From Xenorhabdus indica (lineage in GTDB: Bacteria > Pseudomonadota > Gammaproteobacteria > Enterobacterales > Enterobacteriaceae), in the NCBI RefSeq assembly GCF_014467235.1, contig NZ_NKHP01000001.1, forward strand, positions 282,295-346,294: DNA of 64,000 bases, read 5' to 3'. The notes below the pieces were generated by a model that worked only from the letters and a program-made list of their open reading frames with translations, had not been told where the DNA came from and ran no database searches. Shown here piece after piece: positions 46,442 to 55,698 of the stretch. Each line of letters opens with the position of its first letter. Position 1 is the stretch's first letter. Made by a program: the position numbers and the translations under genes.

Positions 46442-47433
46442 TGCCGTTACTCGATATCCGTAATCTTACAATTGAATTCATGACGGCAGAAGGCCCTGTC
46501 AAAGCCGTTGACAGGATGAGTATTTCGTTAACCGAAGGTGAAATACTTGGACTGGCTGGTGAATCAGGTTCTGGTAAAAGCTTAATCGCCAAAGCTATCT
46601 GTGGTGTCACAAAAGATAACCTTACAGTTACCGCAGATCGTTTCCGCTTTAATGATATTGATTTATTGCGCCTGACACCAAAACAGCGTCGTAAAGTTAT
46701 TGGTCACAATATTTCAATGATATTTCAAGAACCCCAATCATGCCTCGATCCATCGGAAGGTATTGGTAAACAACTTATTCAATCTATTCCCGGCTGGACA
46801 TTTAAAGGTCGCTGGTGGCAACGATTCAACTGGAAAAAACGCCGTGCTATTGAATTGCTCCATCGGGTGGGTATCAAAGATCATCATGACATTATGAACT
46901 CTTATCCCTATGAGTTAACCGATGGAGAATGTCAAAAAGTGATGATTGCCATTGCACTTGCCAATCAACCAAGATTGCTGATTGCCGATGAACCAACCAA
47001 TGCAATGGAACCAACAACGCAGGCCCAAATATTCCGTTTACTATCGAGCCTGAATCAAAACAACAACATGACGATTTTGTTAATTAGCCATGATCTGCAA
47101 ATGATGAGTAAATTGGTAAAACGCATCAACGTGTTATATTGTGGTCAAACGGTGGAAAGTACTACACCTGATGAGTTGCTGGTCACTCCTCGCCATCCTT
47201 ATACACAGGCATTGATCCGTTCGATTCCTGACTTCGGTAGCCCGCTACCCCATAAAAGTCGCCTGAACACCCTACCCGGTGTGATTCCATCATTGGAGCA
47301 TTTGCCGATTGGATGCCGTCTTGGGCCTCGTTGTCCTTATGCCCAAAAGACCTGTATTGAAACGCCACGATTGCGGGGAATCAAAAGTCATACTTTTGCC
47401 TGTCATTTCCCCCTAAACATGGAGGAACAATAA
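46441..47433 (+). CDS. sapD: ABC ATPase SapD
   Basis: 330 residues. Walker [10 protein letters not shown], Walker [17 protein letters not shown]. The signature is LTDGECQKV in place of LSGGQ, the same unusual form as in E. coli SapD (LTEGECQKV). C-terminal oligopeptide-transporter extension with four cysteines ([15 protein letters not shown]). Start overlaps sapC by one base. Confidence 0.96.
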   Translation: MPLLDIRNLTIEFMTAEGPVKAVDRMSISLTEGEILGLAGESGSGKSLIAKAICGVTKDNLTVTADRFRFNDIDLLRLTPKQRRKVIGHNISMIFQEPQSCLDPSEGIGKQLIQSIPGWTFKGRWWQRFNWKKRRAIELLHRVGIKDHHDIMNSYPYELTDGECQKVMIAIALANQPRLLIADEPTNAMEPTTQAQIFRLLSSLNQNNNMTILLISHDLQMMSKLVKRINVLYCGQTVESTTPDELLVTPRHPYTQALIRSIPDFGSPLPHKSRLNTLPGVIPSLEHLPIGCRLGPRCPYAQKTCIETPRLRGIKSHTFACHFPLNMEEQ

Positions 47434-48243
47434 GTGGTCGAGACATTATTGGAAGTTAAAAACCTGACGAAAACATTCCGCTATCGTACCGGATTTTTCC
47501 GTCGCCATTATCTTGATGCCGTAAAGCCCGTAAGTTTTACTTTGCAGCCCAGAAAAACACTGGCGATTATCGGGGAAAATGGCTCAGGCAAATCTACGCT
47601 GGCCAGAATGCTGTCAGGGGTTATCGAACCTACATCAGGTGAAATCTTGATTAAAAACCATAAACTGATTTATGGGGACTATAGTTACCGCAGCCAGCTC
47701 ATCCGTATGATTTTTCAAGATCCCAGTACGTCATTAAATCCCCGTCAACGGATTGGTCAAATTCTGGATATGCCTTTGATCCTGAATACAAAACTTTCTC
47801 CTTCTGAGCGGGAAAAACGCATCAATCAGACATTACGCCAAGTCGGACTGCTGCCCGATCATGCCAATTATTACCCACATATGCTGGCTTCAGGTCAGAA
47901 GCAGCGTGTAGCACTAGCACGGGCACTAATATTACAACCTCAAATTATTGTTGCTGATGAAGCATTGGCTTCTCTTGATATGTCTATGCGTTCCCAGATT
48001 ATTAATCTGATGCTGGAATTACAGGAGAAACATGGTATTGCCTATATATATGTTACCCAACACCTCGGTATGATGAAACATATCAGTGATCAGGTATTGG
48101 TCATGCATCAGGGGGAGGTCGTCGAGCGCGGTAATACAGCCGAAGTGCTGGCCTCTCCATTACATGATATTACACGCAAGCTGATAGCCAGCCATTTTGG
48201 CGAACCGCTGTCCGCCGAAGCATGGAGACAAGATATCACTTGA
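47434..48243 (+). CDS. sapF: ABC ATPase SapF
   Basis: 269 residues, begins at GTG right after the sapD stop. Walker A GENGSGKST, signature LASGQKQRV, Walker B IIVADEALASLD. Last gene of sapABCDF. Confidence 0.95.
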   Translation: MVETLLEVKNLTKTFRYRTGFFRRHYLDAVKPVSFTLQPRKTLAIIGENGSGKSTLARMLSGVIEPTSGEILIKNHKLIYGDYSYRSQLIRMIFQDPSTSLNPRQRIGQILDMPLILNTKLSPSEREKRINQTLRQVGLLPDHANYYPHMLASGQKQRVALARALILQPQIIVADEALASLDMSMRSQIINLMLELQEKHGIAYIYVTQHLGMMKHISDQVLVMHQGEVVERGNTAEVLASPLHDITRKLIASHFGEPLSAEAWRQDIT

Positions 48244-48280
48244 TTTTATTGGGTAGATTTCATCACTGATCGGAACAGCA

Positions 48281-48306
48281 GTGGAAACTCACCACATTTT
48301 TTTCCA
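48281..48306 (+). terminator. Possible weak terminator after sapF
   Basis: GTGG-AAACTCA-CCAC followed by A and seven T. The stem is only four bases, with an alternative TGGAAA/TTTCCA pairing, so this is uncertain. Confidence 0.3.
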
Positions 48307-48349
48307 GCGTGGTAGAATCATACCCGTTTATTAACAATGAATACCCTAG

Positions 48350-48378
48350 TTATAGTGAGTATATTATTATTCTATAAT
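48350..48378 (+). promoter_or_regulatory. Probable fabI promoter
   Basis: A perfect -10 TATAAT (48373-48378) has TTATAG 17 bases upstream as a modest -35. It lies 45 bases before the fabI start. Confidence 0.5.
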
Positions 48379-48422
48379 ATTAACTTTGGTATTTTGAACA
48401 CTAAGAACAATAAGGAACTGCT

Positions 48423-49211
48423 ATGGGTTTCATGACCGGCAAGCGCATTCTAATCACTGGCGTCGCCAGTAAACTGTCTATTGCCTATGGAATTGCTAAG
48501 GCAATGCACGATCAAGGTGCTGAACTGGCTTTTACCTACCAAAATGACAAATTGAAACCTCGTGTCGAAGAATTCGCTGCTTCATTGAATTCGAATATCG
48601 TTCTGCCATGCGACGTGGCTAAAGATGAAAGTATCGACACATTGTTCGCTGAACTAGGTAAAGTATGGTCTAAATTCGACGGTTTTGTTCACTCTATCGG
48701 CTATGCACCTGCTGAACAACTTGACGGTGATTATGTCAATGCCGTCAATCGCGAAGGCTTCAAAATTGCACATGATATCAGTGCATACAGCTTTGTTGCG
48801 TTGGCAAAAGCCTGTCGCAGCATGCTGAACCCTGACTCGGCCCTGCTTACCTTAAGCTATTTAGGTGCAGAGCGTGCAATCCCTAACTACAACGTTATGG
48901 GATTAGCAAAAGCATCTCTGGAAGCAAACGTACGTTACATGGCAAACGCTATGGGTGCTGAAGGTGTTCGTGTTAATGGTATTTCCGCAGGCCCAATCCG
49001 CACTCTGGCCGCGTCTGGTATCAAAGACTTCCGTAAGATGCTGGCACACTGTGAATCTGTCACGCCTATCCGTCGTACCGTTACCACAGAAGACGTGGGT
49101 AATGCTGCTGCATTCTTGTGCTCTAATCTGGCTGGCGGTATTACTGGTGAGATCCTGCATGTTGATGGTGGGTTTAGCATCGCAGCCATGAATGAACTGG
49201 AATTGAAATAA
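48423..49211 (+). CDS. fabI: Enoyl-ACP reductase FabI
   Basis: 262 residues. NADH-dependent last reduction step of fatty-acid elongation; target of triclosan. N-terminal Rossmann motif [18 protein letters not shown], active site region [24 protein letters not shown] with Y-x6-K, and [17 protein letters not shown] at the end. A good AAGGA lies before the ATG. It is the last core gene before the siderophore locus. Confidence 0.98.
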   Translation: MGFMTGKRILITGVASKLSIAYGIAKAMHDQGAELAFTYQNDKLKPRVEEFAASLNSNIVLPCDVAKDESIDTLFAELGKVWSKFDGFVHSIGYAPAEQLDGDYVNAVNREGFKIAHDISAYSFVALAKACRSMLNPDSALLTLSYLGAERAIPNYNVMGLAKASLEANVRYMANAMGAEGVRVNGISAGPIRTLAASGIKDFRKMLAHCESVTPIRRTVTTEDVGNAAAFLCSNLAGGITGEILHVDGGFSIAAMNELELK

Positions 49212-49237
49212 TTTCGGTAATTTGTTGATATAAAGAA

Positions 49238-49282
49238 ATAAGTTCAGAGGGGGTATTATCTCTGAACTTATCTCTTCTTTCC
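49238..49282 (+). terminator. Terminator between fabI and the ybtA-like gene
   Basis: ATAAGTTCAGAG (49238-49249) and CTCTGAACTTAT (49260-49271) form a 12-bp stem with a ten-base loop, followed by a pyrimidine tract CTCTTCTTTCCT. On the minus strand TTTCTTTA follows, so it may serve both convergent genes. Confidence 0.72.
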
Positions 49283-49376
49283 TATTACTACAGCCGCAAG
49301 GAGAAATATTCTATTATAGTTTCCGTATGAGGGTACTATAATATCAATCAACAAATTGTTGTCATGATCAACCCTT

Positions 49377-50357
49377 CTATTGACTTCCTGCTGCAATATA
49401 TTCTGTCATTATTGTATGATTCACAGCATATTTTGTCTGCCATGCTTTCGGATTGATCAAATAATGTTGCCGGAAACGTTTAGAAAAATGGCTTGGACTG
49501 GAATAACCTACCGCTGTAGCAACTTCAATAACACTCATCCCTTTTTTCAATAAATCTTCTGCTGTGGTCATACGAACATTTTCCAGATATTGATGGAAGG
49601 TACGAAAAACAACCGCTCGGAACCCCTCTTTTAATTTCCGCTCATTCAAACCTACTGCTCTTGATAATGATTTTATTGTCCAGGGATAATGATAATCGCT
49701 ATTAATTATTTTTATTGCATTGTAAACAGCACGACGCTGTAAGTTGTTAATTGCATTATATTGGCAATCATAAACTTGAGCCGTCACACACGCGAGAATT
49801 TCTAACGCTTTTGCCTTTAAATAAACCTTGCGGACGTTACCATTTAATTGACATTCTTCTATTTGATTGACTATCTGCATAAATGGCGGATGAATAGGAC
49901 CAGCCATCATTAATACGTTACTATAACTAACATTTTTTTCAAAACTAGTGGCTAATTTGGTAAAAGATGGCAATTCCTGAGATTCAATTTCGTTCAGAGA
50001 AAAACGAATGTCGAGAATATGCCATTTTCCACTACCAAAGAAATTCATACCTCGTGTTTTTTTAGGTGAATAGAAAAATATCATTGTTCCCGGATTAATA
50101 TCTAAAATATCCCCGTTTTCAATCGCCATTTTTCCCTTCCCACTTAGAATAAAAGCAATTGATACCGTTGGCGGTCCTTCACAATATTCTGTTAAATCTT
50201 TGTTAAGGTCGAGACGAATACGGTTTATATGAATTCCGTCAGATAATTCCTCCGTGAGTAATGGAGGATTTATATTATTTTCCACCATCGGTGGATGTGT
50301 GTAATTGCAATGACCAGCAGTGAAAATGCACAATTTCTCGCTATAAATCGTCTTCAT
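49377..50357 (-). CDS. AraC-family regulator, YbtA-like
   Basis: 326 residues from the chosen ATG. N-terminal sensor domain, then two helix-turn-helix motifs (TIKSLSRAVGLNERKLKEGFRAVVF and SVIEVATAVGYSSPSHFSKRFRQHYLINP). Its C-terminal part and divergent position next to fyuA resemble YbtA, the activator of the yersiniabactin genes that senses the siderophore. The ATG at 50357 has AGGGGA seven bases before it; the frame is open to a GTG at 50408, which lacks a ribosome binding site. Confidence 0.85.
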   Translation of the reverse strand: MKTIYSEKLCIFTAGHCNYTHPPMVENNINPPLLTEELSDGIHINRIRLDLNKDLTEYCEGPPTVSIAFILSGKGKMAIENGDILDINPGTMIFFYSPKKTRGMNFFGSGKWHILDIRFSLNEIESQELPSFTKLATSFEKNVSYSNVLMMAGPIHPPFMQIVNQIEECQLNGNVRKVYLKAKALEILACVTAQVYDCQYNAINNLQRRAVYNAIKIINSDYHYPWTIKSLSRAVGLNERKLKEGFRAVVFRTFHQYLENVRMTTAEDLLKKGMSVIEVATAVGYSSPSHFSKRFRQHYLINPKAWQTKYAVNHTIMTEYIAAGSQ

Positions 50358-50492
50358 GAGATCCCCTGTAAAATTAGCATCAGATTCCATTTCAAAAGCT
50401 ATTTCCACAATAAAAACAGTATATTGTGCGTGCTAAATTCATTATACTTTTATTTTATATATACACATAATGTAAATATCACGCAATTTATC

Positions 50493-50511
50493 ATTAATGA
50501 TAATTATTATC
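50493..50511. promoter_or_regulatory. Fur box between ybtA-like and fyuA-like genes
   Basis: ATTAATGATAATTATTATC matches the Fur consensus GATAATGATAATCATTATC at 16 of 19 positions. It lies 135 bases upstream of the regulator start and 141 bases upstream of fyuA. It should repress one or both divergent units when iron is plentiful. Confidence 0.8.
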
Positions 50512-50543
50512 AATAGTACTTATCGCGCTACTTTTGTCCCTAT

Positions 50544-50574
50544 CCCGTTAGCCCTATTTCTCTACTCCCGTTAG
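50544..50574 (+). promoter_or_regulatory. Direct repeats, candidate AraC-type operator of fyuA
   Basis: CCCGTTAG occurs at 50544-50551 and 50567-50574, 23 bases apart, about two helix turns. This is the arrangement AraC-family proteins bind. It is a candidate site for the divergently encoded YbtA-like protein, 78-109 bases before the fyuA start. Confidence 0.5.
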
Positions 50575-50652
50575 TCTCCCTGATAAACTTTTTCGTTTTA
50601 CCATACCTGATTTTTGTAAAACATGATTTGAAAGGGCATAACGAGTACTTAT

Positions 50653-52650
50653 ATGAAAAAAAAATATGCTAAAGCGTCTGTCTTATGTTGCTTAATTACA
50701 CCCGTAGCCTGGGCGGAACATGCTTCTGAAGCGAAAAAAGATATTTTGATCGTGACGGCTAACAAACAGAAAGAAGCATTAAATAAAATTAATGGCAGCA
50801 TTTTGGTTAAAACTGGCGAAGAACTTGAGCAAGCGGGAATTACCCAAGTGCAGGATCTTGAACGTGCTTTCCCTGGTTTACAAATTCGATCTCGCGGTAA
50901 CCGAACCTATTCGGCAACAACAATTCGGGGTATCAGTTCACCTGATTATTATTCACCTTCTGTTCGAATTTATGTTGATGGTGTGCCGCAGGATCACCAA
51001 TTCCTAACTCAAGAATTAATTAATGTAGAACGCGTAGAATTATTACGTGGACCTCAAGGCACTTTATACGGAGGAAACGCCCAAGCGGGAGTTATCAATA
51101 TTGTTACCCGTTCCCCTAAAGAAGGCCCCTGGCTTAACTTGTCTGGTCATTATTCTAAATTGAAGCAAGGTGGTTCATTCAGCGGATCAACGCCCCTTAT
51201 CGAAGGCATTCTTTATGGCAGTACGAGCCTACGCTGGGTAAAAGAACCAGGGCAAATTGATGCACCAAATCGTAAAAGCATTGACTCCAGTAAAACTTGG
51301 TTAGGTAAAGGCCAACTGACATTCGCACCAGATGATTCACCTTTCAGTGCTGAACTTAGCTTTGCTCACGAAGATCTCAATTCACATGAAGAGCTTTATT
51401 TAACCGACGAGCAATTCTGCCGGAAAGAGTACAATGACCCTATTCCTGATTTAAAACGGCGAGTCAACAGTTATGCACTGAAGGCTGAATATGATTTCGG
51501 TAACAGTACATTAACCAGTGTCACTTCCTATCAGGATCGCGATATTTTCCGTAATTTCATCGGAGGGAAATGGAAAGAGAAACACCATGCCACCATCCAA
51601 GAATTGCGTTTAAATTCCAGCTATTCAAATGGAATAACCAGTGTTCTTGGCGGTTGGTTCTCAGATGAAAGTAGTAAACATCTGGTTGGTGCTTATCCTG
51701 GCTACTATAGCGATTCCCTAAACACAATTAAGACAAAATCACTGGCGCTGTTTAGTGAGGTTAAATTACCGCTGGCTTCTCAATGGGATCTGACCCTTGG
51801 CGGGCGTTTATCACATGAAAAATCGCAGATAACCTATTCAGGTCGTTCTGGCACGATGACAATCGACGCTTTTGATAATCAAGTTTCCAACAATGAATTT
51901 ACACCTAAAGCGGCTTTGGGCTGGCAATTTACACCTGATACCCGTTTCTATGTTTCTGCCACTAAAGGTTATAAACCCGGCGGCTTCAATAACATTATTT
52001 CCTCTGCCGAGGATAGAAAACCTTACGATACCGAAATTTCAGACAATTATGAATTCGGCTGGAATAGCGCATTCTTTGATGATGCCGTGACATTAAACAG
52101 CGCGATTTATTATATCTATTCAAAAGACAAACAGATTTATGTTGGGCCCATTGGCATGCAATCTATTCGCAATGCCGGAAAAGCAGAAAGTAAAGGTATT
52201 GAACTGAGTAGCCAAATCAAGCCAATGCAGGGGCTCAGATTTTCTCTTGGTGGTAGCGTTGGTAAATCAAATTTCACTCATGCAACCGATACAATAACTG
52301 GCGTAAGTTACAATGGCAAACGTCTGCCTTATGCTCCAGATGTCATGCTTAATGCAGGTATCGACTATCTGATTAAACAGACATTCTTGCCAGGAAATCT
52401 CTATGTCAATGCTGGTGCCCGTCACTATTCAAAAAGCTACTTTGATGAAGCGAATACCCTTGAACAAAGGGCATATACTCTCTATGACGCCTCATTAAGT
52501 TTAGAGATGGCTCATGGTGTCAATATTAAACTTTATGGCGAAAACCTGGGCAATAAAAAGTACCGTGTTTCTAGTTTCTCGAAAGGTCATACGCTCAGTA
52601 TGATGAGTAAGGGCTTGAATGTTGGGCTGGATGTGAGCATTGCATTATGA
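50653..52650 (+). CDS. fyuA: TonB-dependent siderophore receptor, FyuA-like
   Basis: 665 residues. Signal peptide about 1-21 (ending AWA). TonB box region KDILIVTANKQ (about 29-39). Plug domain with RGISSPDYYSPSVRIYVDGVPQ and VERVELLRGPQGTLYGGNAQAGVINIVTR. The beta-barrel includes SATKGYKPGGFNNI, KQIYVGPIGMQSIRNAGKAESKGIELSSQIKP, close to the block in yersiniabactin receptor FyuA (Psn). The C-terminus ends in LDVSIAL rather than aromatic F. Gene name by similarity and context; the exact ligand is inferred. Confidence 0.88.
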   Translation: MKKKYAKASVLCCLITPVAWAEHASEAKKDILIVTANKQKEALNKINGSILVKTGEELEQAGITQVQDLERAFPGLQIRSRGNRTYSATTIRGISSPDYYSPSVRIYVDGVPQDHQFLTQELINVERVELLRGPQGTLYGGNAQAGVINIVTRSPKEGPWLNLSGHYSKLKQGGSFSGSTPLIEGILYGSTSLRWVKEPGQIDAPNRKSIDSSKTWLGKGQLTFAPDDSPFSAELSFAHEDLNSHEELYLTDEQFCRKEYNDPIPDLKRRVNSYALKAEYDFGNSTLTSVTSYQDRDIFRNFIGGKWKEKHHATIQELRLNSSYSNGITSVLGGWFSDESSKHLVGAYPGYYSDSLNTIKTKSLALFSEVKLPLASQWDLTLGGRLSHEKSQITYSGRSGTMTIDAFDNQVSNNEFTPKAALGWQFTPDTRFYVSATKGYKPGGFNNIISSAEDRKPYDTEISDNYEFGWNSAFFDDAVTLNSAIYYIYSKDKQIYVGPIGMQSIRNAGKAESKGIELSSQIKPMQGLRFSLGGSVGKSNFTHATDTITGVSYNGKRLPYAPDVMLNAGIDYLIKQTFLPGNLYVNAGARHYSKSYFDEANTLEQRAYTLYDASLSLEMAHGVNIKLYGENLGNKKYRVSSFSKGHTLSMMSKGLNVGLDVSIAL

Positions 52651-53894
52651 CGCACAATATTTCAAATTCCCGTCATGTCTCGTTACTGCTTCTGACTTTG
52701 GCTGGTGTTTACACCATCCAAAGTACCATTGGTATGTTAACGTTACAAAGCATGCCTGCATTTCTGCGCAGTCATGGTGTAACACCGGATAAAATAGGAT
52801 TACTTTATCTGCTAATGTTACCTTGGGCATGCAAATTCCTTTGGGCACCAATTGTAGAGCGTTACCGTAAATCAGGTTCAGGGGATACCAATCCCCGCCG
52901 CATCATGCTCTGCGGTAATATTTTAATTTTTCTTCTTTTCAGCTTAATGTCATTGGCAAAACCTGCCGAACATATGCCGTTAATTATCGCGGTACTATTT
53001 CTGATAACATTTTGCCTGACTGTCGTAGATACCACCACAGATGGTCAAGCCATTGATCGATTATCACCACAGCATCGCCCCTGGTGCAATGTGATGCAGG
53101 TTGGCGGCGGTTACCTGGGAGCCATTATCGGTAGTGGCCTGTTCTTATATCTGACCTCACTGTATGGATGGCACATTGGTGCAGGCGTATTAGCCATGGT
53201 GATTCTCTTGATGTCACTGCCTATTTTGTTTATCCGAAAAACGCAGGGGAAGAGAGAATCAGATGTTTCAAAGGCTACCGTTCCTCCATCCCTCAAGGGT
53301 GCATTTCGCCGTACTCCGGTTAAACAGGCACTGATTTTAATCCTGTTATGTATGATTGGTACACGCTTGTCACTCAGTATGCTCTCCCCATTCTTGGTCG
53401 ATCGTGGAGTCGATTTAACTCAACTGGGCATTATTGCCGCCAGCGGTGGTGCATTAGCCGGATTATCAGGTGTCCTGTTTGGCGGTGTTCTGGTACGTAA
53501 ATTAGGCGCCATGCAAACGCTACTGAGCTTTATGCTGCTTGAATGTATGGTGCTGATGGGGATTTTCTGGCTTGCCCAACAACCAGAATCCTCCGTATCT
53601 TTGCTTTCAGCCGCATATGTCTTCATCACGTTAATCACTGCGGCCAAATTTGTTGCCTTATACACTCAGATGATGTCTCTGGCAGCAAGCACTCAATCTG
53701 GTGTGGATTTTGCTTTGATGCAATCGGCAGACATGGGCATTGCGATCATCTGTTCAGTGGTCGGTGGGCTGATTGTTACCAAAGCGGGCTATTCTTCCCT
53801 TTTCGCTCTCGCATCGCTCTTCACCCTCGCTGGCCTATTCTGGACATTACGCAAATGCCACGATTTCCAAAAGGAAAACACCTATGTTCAGTAA
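52647..53894 (+). CDS. ybtX: MFS transporter, YbtX-like
   Basis: 415 residues with about 12 membrane helices. N-terminal LLLLTLAGVYTIQSTIGMLTLQSMPAFLRSHGV and DTTTDGQAIDRLSP are typical of the AmpG-like permeases near siderophore loci. The start overlaps the fyuA stop (ATGA). In Yersinia ybtX follows ybtQ; here it follows fyuA. Its transport role is not settled. Confidence 0.82.
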   Translation: MTHNISNSRHVSLLLLTLAGVYTIQSTIGMLTLQSMPAFLRSHGVTPDKIGLLYLLMLPWACKFLWAPIVERYRKSGSGDTNPRRIMLCGNILIFLLFSLMSLAKPAEHMPLIIAVLFLITFCLTVVDTTTDGQAIDRLSPQHRPWCNVMQVGGGYLGAIIGSGLFLYLTSLYGWHIGAGVLAMVILLMSLPILFIRKTQGKRESDVSKATVPPSLKGAFRRTPVKQALILILLCMIGTRLSLSMLSPFLVDRGVDLTQLGIIAASGGALAGLSGVLFGGVLVRKLGAMQTLLSFMLLECMVLMGIFWLAQQPESSVSLLSAAYVFITLITAAKFVALYTQMMSLAASTQSGVDFALMQSADMGIAIICSVVGGLIVTKAGYSSLFALASLFTLAGLFWTLRKCHDFQKENTYVQ

Positions 53895-55698
53895 CGACTC
53901 ATCTGTCCAGAATTCGCCAGAGCAACGTGCCGCTGATGCCGGTGTTCTTAAAGCATTGTGGAATATGATGCGCCCATACCGTGCTCTGAGTTATGTAGCT
54001 ATTGCACTTGCCATTGTTTCCGCTGGCCTGCAAATTTTGCCGGCGGCGGTTGCCGGGTTAATTACTCAATCCATCTATGACGGGCAATATGACGCACTCC
54101 TGAGTTACGGCGTCATATTATTAAGCTCTACTTTTGCCGCAATGCTGACTTTCAGCGCTTCAACGTTTGTTTCTCATTTAATCGCCGCCGACGTTCAGGC
54201 TGATGTTCGGCGTAAGATCAGTAATAAATTGAAGTCCGTTCCTCTGGGCTTCTTTATGCTAACTGACAGTACTGAAATCAAAAAGATGATGTTAGATGAC
54301 GTCGAACAGCTCGAAGATGGGATTGCTCACATTATTCCAGAAATGTCAGCAACCTTGTTCGGCCCGCTGATCGCGTTGAGCGTCATGTTGACTATCGATT
54401 GGCGACTGGCATTGGCTGCATTCGCTCCAACTCTAGGCGCTTGTCTACTGTTCATCTATATTCAGATGAAAGTTCAAACCACAACTCAGCGCTTTTACGC
54501 AGCCCAAAATCGCATTGCATCAACGATGGGAGAGGTTATCAATGCAATCCCCGTGGTAAAAACTTATTCAAGCGGCAATATTGCGCTACAGCGTGCCGAA
54601 GAAGCATTTACCGCTCTGACACGTATTATTGATGTTTGGGTCGAAAAAGTGCAGGTCAAATCCAGCCGTTTTTTTGTCCTATCCAGTGCCAATTTACTGT
54701 TTGTACTCCCTTTGGCAATCTGGTTATTTAACCAACAAGAAATCTCGATATTTGAATTTACCTTCTTTATTCTGGCTGCCATGGCGTTCGGCAATATTGC
54801 TTCCTCCATGTTCGCTGTAATGACCCGCTTGCAACAACAAGAAGCATTAATCACACGTTATCACTGGTTAATAAACCAACCTGAACTAGCACCATGTTCT
54901 CAAAGCCATCCACCTGTTGATAACAGTGTGACTTTGCATAATGTCAGTTTCTCCTATCAAAATGGGCAGGACAATGCCTTAAATAACATCTCCTTTTCCG
55001 TACCAGCTGGAAGCTCAATGGCTCTGGTAGGCGCCAGTGGTTCTGGTAAATCCACAGTAGCCAGTTTGATTGCTCGTCTTTGGGATCCACAACAAGGCAA
55101 AATTACTGTTGGTGGTGTTGATGTTCGCAATATGGATGAACTCACCCTGCGCAATAACATCTCTTTTGTTTTCCAGCGGGTATTCCTGTTCAACGATACG
55201 GTAGCTAATAACATACGTTTGGCCCGTCCTAATGCTTCCCAGGCTGAGGTTGAAGCCGCAGCTATCGCAGCTCAAGCACACCAATTTATTCAACAGTTAC
55301 CACAGGGTTACAACACAGTACTGAACAACGGTATCAGCTTGTCTGTGGGAGAAAAGCAGCGTATCGCCGTTGCCGCCGCTATCCTGAAAAATGCGCCAAT
55401 TCTTGTCTTGGATGAAGCGACCGCCTATGCCGATCCAGAGTGTGAAAAAGAGATGCAACAAGCACTCAATGCACTATGTCATACACAAACAGGGCAGAAT
55501 AAGACAGTAATTGTTATTGCCCATCGCCTGCCAACCATTCGCCATCTTGATCAAATCGTGGTTTTGGATAAAGGACAAATCATTGAACAAGGCACCCATG
55601 ATGAATTGATCACACAGCAAGGTGCCTATGCCAAACAGTGGGCTGCTTGGCGGGGAGAAAATACCGGAACAGGAGTAAATTATCATGGGGTTATTTAA
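53884..55698 (+). CDS. ybtP: ABC transporter YbtP (permease-ATPase fusion)
   Basis: 604 residues. Membrane domain of six helices (about 20-330), then ATPase with Walker A GASGSGKST, signature LSVGEKQRI and Walker B LVLDEATAYAD. Needed with YbtQ for uptake of ferric yersiniabactin in Yersinia, in spite of its exporter-like fold. The ATG at 53884 has AAAAGGAAAA before it and lies inside the last codons of ybtX; the longer frame from 53773 would overlap ybtX by 122 bases. Confidence 0.92.
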   Translation: MFSNDSSVQNSPEQRAADAGVLKALWNMMRPYRALSYVAIALAIVSAGLQILPAAVAGLITQSIYDGQYDALLSYGVILLSSTFAAMLTFSASTFVSHLIAADVQADVRRKISNKLKSVPLGFFMLTDSTEIKKMMLDDVEQLEDGIAHIIPEMSATLFGPLIALSVMLTIDWRLALAAFAPTLGACLLFIYIQMKVQTTTQRFYAAQNRIASTMGEVINAIPVVKTYSSGNIALQRAEEAFTALTRIIDVWVEKVQVKSSRFFVLSSANLLFVLPLAIWLFNQQEISIFEFTFFILAAMAFGNIASSMFAVMTRLQQQEALITRYHWLINQPELAPCSQSHPPVDNSVTLHNVSFSYQNGQDNALNNISFSVPAGSSMALVGASGSGKSTVASLIARLWDPQQGKITVGGVDVRNMDELTLRNNISFVFQRVFLFNDTVANNIRLARPNASQAEVEAAAIAAQAHQFIQQLPQGYNTVLNNGISLSVGEKQRIAVAAAILKNAPILVLDEATAYADPECEKEMQQALNALCHTQTGQNKTVIVIAHRLPTIRHLDQIVVLDKGQIIEQGTHDELITQQGAYAKQWAAWRGENTGTGVNYHGVI

